64,000 bases of DNA from CAVPHV01 sp963704825 (GTDB taxonomy: Bacteria; Actinomycetota; Acidimicrobiia; Spongiisociales; UBA5794). The first letter of the stretch is position 1; every line of letters begins with the position of its first letter. The translations under genes were made by a program, and so were the position numbers. The stretch spans positions 60,957 to 124,956 of the forward strand of contig CAVPHV010000021.1 in NCBI GenBank assembly GCA_963704825.1. Reading direction: 5' to 3'. This document shows positions 62,263-64,000 of this stretch, piece by piece. The notes under the pieces are model-generated. The model had not been told where the DNA came from, made no database searches, and saw only the letters and a program-made list of their open reading frames with translations.

Positions 62263-62502
62263 GAGCGAGATCAGGGCGATCGGGGTGGCCGAACTTGTTC
62301 CCTGCCGGGTCCCCGAATCGGAACGCAGTTGTCAGCGGAGCGATGGTCTCTTCGGCGTGGTACCGAGGTCCATCATGCGAGTACATCGGGTCACCGGGAT
62401 TGTTTCGCCCGACTTCAGCTCCTGTTCATGGACCCGAAAGGAACGCTCGATACGTTGTCTCATAGGTCCCGAGCAGCGGGACCAAGATCCGAAAGAGGCA
62501 TC

Positions 62503-62958
62503 ATGCGAAGACTCACGATCGCTCTCACGCTGGTGGGAGCAGCCCTCTTCCTCGTGCCCGGGGCCGCACTTGCCGCCGGCAACGGTGCGGGCGGGGTCAC
62601 AGGTCCCGCGTTCTACGTCGACGGTGAGCTGTACCGGACGGTGGGGACACCGACCGACCTGTCAGGAACCGGCGCTCCGGCGCACAGTTTCGACACGATC
62701 TATGCCATCGACGGGCAACCGAACGTGGCAACCGCGGCACCAGGCGACTCCGGATACAACGGTGGGCGTTGGATGGTACGCGTGCTCACGTTCAGCGATT
62801 ACGAGGCCGCCGTTGCCGCAGTCGACGACAACGACAGCGGCGACATCGATTCCAACGATGAGGTCCAGGCCGCGATCGATGGCGACTTCGTCACCGCCAA
62901 CGATGCCGGGCCTCAGTTCGTCTGCCCGGTGATCCCGGTCCCGCGCGGCCGCACCTGA
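62503..62958 (+). CDS. Secreted protein with Asp-rich loop
   Basis: 151 residues from ATG 62503 with AAAGAGG upstream. Signal peptide MRRLTIALTLVGAALFLVPG (cleavage near ALAA). The mature part includes GPAFYVDGELYRTVGTPTDL, DTIYAIDGQPNVA, WMVRVLTFSDYEAAV and DDNDSGDIDSNDEVQAAID, an EF-hand-like Asp loop that may bind calcium. No family recognised. One-gene unit between repeat copies f and g. Confidence 0.7.
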   Translation: MRRLTIALTLVGAALFLVPGAALAAGNGAGGVTGPAFYVDGELYRTVGTPTDLSGTGAPAHSFDTIYAIDGQPNVATAAPGDSGYNGGRWMVRVLTFSDYEAAVAAVDDNDSGDIDSNDEVQAAIDGDFVTANDAGPQFVCPVIPVPRGRT

Positions 62959-63228
62959 CCCAAAGACAACTCTTCCTGCCGATCTCCTCGCTGCCGGGAC
63001 CTGAACCCGGCAGCGAGGCGCGTCCGCGGTCCCGTAGCTGCCGGTCCCTCCCCTCGTCGATCAGATGCGCGATCATCCCAGCTCCCGTTTCACACTCACC
63101 CGCGGCGCTTCGAGTCACCACACTGATTGCCGTGTCCGGCCAGTCTTCGTCGTACGTGGCGCCAATAGAACACGTCGGCGTCGATCTGCCTTCCCCGCGC
63201 CGCGTGGTCGCAAACTCGCACACACGAT
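62959..63228. other. Non-coding stretch before repeat copy g
   Basis: No convincing gene on either strand. CCTCGCTGCCGGG (about 62987) pairs with CCCGGCAGCGAGG (about 63007), a 12-13 bp hairpin 35-50 nt after the secreted-protein gene, probably its terminator. Confidence 0.5.
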
Positions 63229-63264
63229 GTGCCGTTCGGCGTGGTTGGAGCTGTCGTGCGATAT
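63229..63264. repeat. Dispersed repeat, copy g
   Basis: GTGCCGTTCGGCGTGG, then GTGCGATATCG 27 nt after the first G. GCCG-TT-CGGC can pair. Confidence 0.7.
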
Positions 63265-63391
63265 CGCTCATAACGGGTGATCGGTGGGCGTCCTGACACT
63301 CATTGGCCCCGACATCGACCGTCCCCGGAGAGCCCGATCGGGGTGCTTGTGGGCGGAACGTAGGGGCGGCCAGGTGCCAGGTGAGCGGGCC

Positions 63392-63715
63392 CTAGTCCCC
63401 CATCTCCTCGAGGTCGATACCCTCGAATGCGGACGCATGGTTTGGGTCCAAGTCGAAGATCACTCTATTGCACGTGGCCTTGTCGTCCAGGATTCCGTCT
63501 TCAGCGAAGTCTGCCTCTGCAAGTGCGACGAGTCGAGCAGCGATCAGTTCCGCCTCCTCGTCATTAACGGAATCGACCTCGTAAGCGTCGACCAGCTCTG
63601 CGCATGTGGATGCGGCAGCGACAGCGTCCGCGGTTGTCGGGTCATCGTTCCCGCACGCACCCACAGAGAGCGCGATGGCGACTAATCCGACAACCAACCC
63701 GCGAGCACTCCTCAT
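63392..63715 (-). CDS. Small lipoprotein
   Basis: 107 residues from ATG 63715 with AGGAGAAG upstream. Signal MRSARGLVVGLVAIALSVGAC with lipobox SVGAC. The mature part is acidic and helical (STCAELVDAYEVDSVNDEEA, ARLVALAEADFAEDGILDD) with two further Cys. Not recognised. 63716-64000 holds no gene that I can support; a weak, degenerate copy of the dispersed repeat may lie near 63944-63978. Confidence 0.65.
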   Translation of the reverse strand: MRSARGLVVGLVAIALSVGACGNDDPTTADAVAAASTCAELVDAYEVDSVNDEEAELIAARLVALAEADFAEDGILDDKATCNRVIFDLDPNHASAFEGIDLEEMGD

Positions 63716-64000
63716 GGCTTCTCCTTGCCTCGACCGATACTGCCACCGCTTGCAGATAGAAGGTGCGCCACTCTAGGGGATGGTTGCCGGCACGTCAGGC
63801 GCCTCGTTGTGCTGTCAGGCCAGGATCGCATATCGACGCCGGCCCCCAATGGCCGATCATCAGCGGCTTACTAGCTCCCACGCCGAAAGGTCTCTCATCT
63901 CGGATGAAGGGAATTTTCTGGCACGGGCCCTATCGCCGGGTTGGGGCCGCAGATCACTCACTGCCTCGCGCGTTATCGCGCACTCCGTCCGAGCAGATCC

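Overview
The window is high-GC DNA with C- or G-ending codons, Shine-Dalgarno-led genes and many GTG/TTG starts. Secreted calcium-binding (RTX-type) and NHL-repeat proteins, PadR/TetR regulators, two tungsten-type aldehyde oxidoreductases and small actinobacterial orphan proteins together suggest an uncultured or poorly studied actinobacterium, most likely in or near Acidimicrobiia. This assignment is inference from gene content; there is no rRNA gene in the window.

Left third (1-17.1 kb): an exported-protein region. Two divergent NHL-propeller/Ig-like proteins are followed by a three-part fusion (glycosyl-hydrolase-like + RTX + alpha/beta hydrolase) and a series of Sec-exported RTX proteins sharing one architecture. 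One RTX copy is wrecked by many frameshifts. Inserted among them is a tightly overlapping five-gene minus-strand operon: a ferric-reductase-like membrane protein, ApbE flavin transferase and three small membrane-anchored proteins, one with an Asp/Glu/His-rich tail.

Middle (17.2-36.1 kb): metabolism. A six-gene operon carries an aldehyde:ferredoxin oxidoreductase (AOR), a lipoprotein, a TiaS-like protein, a membrane protein, a MoaD-MoeA fusion and a MoeA with a binding-protein tail. Further on lie a second AOR with a P-loop GTPase and a 59-residue amidinotransferase-like peptide, a TetR regulator, a class-III aminotransferase and alanine dehydrogenase. One palindrome (TATCGATCGATA core) sits in front of all three transcription units, so TetR probably controls the whole set. 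The enzymes fit a route amine to aldehyde to acid, with alanine dehydrogenase recycling pyruvate. A ureohydrolase (agmatinase type) and a TrkA/TrkH potassium system follow. An AbiEi/DUF559 gene framed by repeats separates the two AOR units.

36-47 kb: a second exported-protein region (propeller/malectin/PKD protein, RTX proteins, a large unknown secreted protein), with three frameshift points in two genes.

46.9-50.2 kb: a five-gene minus-strand cluster with a gingipain-type (C25) caspase-like protease, a permuted NlpC/P60-like protein, a membrane protein and two small proteins. Its function is unknown.

Right part (51.1-64 kb): probably a genomic island. It begins at a 47-nt 3' half of tRNA-Asn, a typical attachment-site footprint, and holds an IS110 element, an IS21 remnant, gene fragments, small orphan genes in mixed orientation, and at least seven copies of a dispersed repeat (GTGCCGnTC, then about 27 nt later GTGCGwTAT) that separates single-gene units like a cassette array. 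No complete tRNA, rRNA or CRISPR array was seen.
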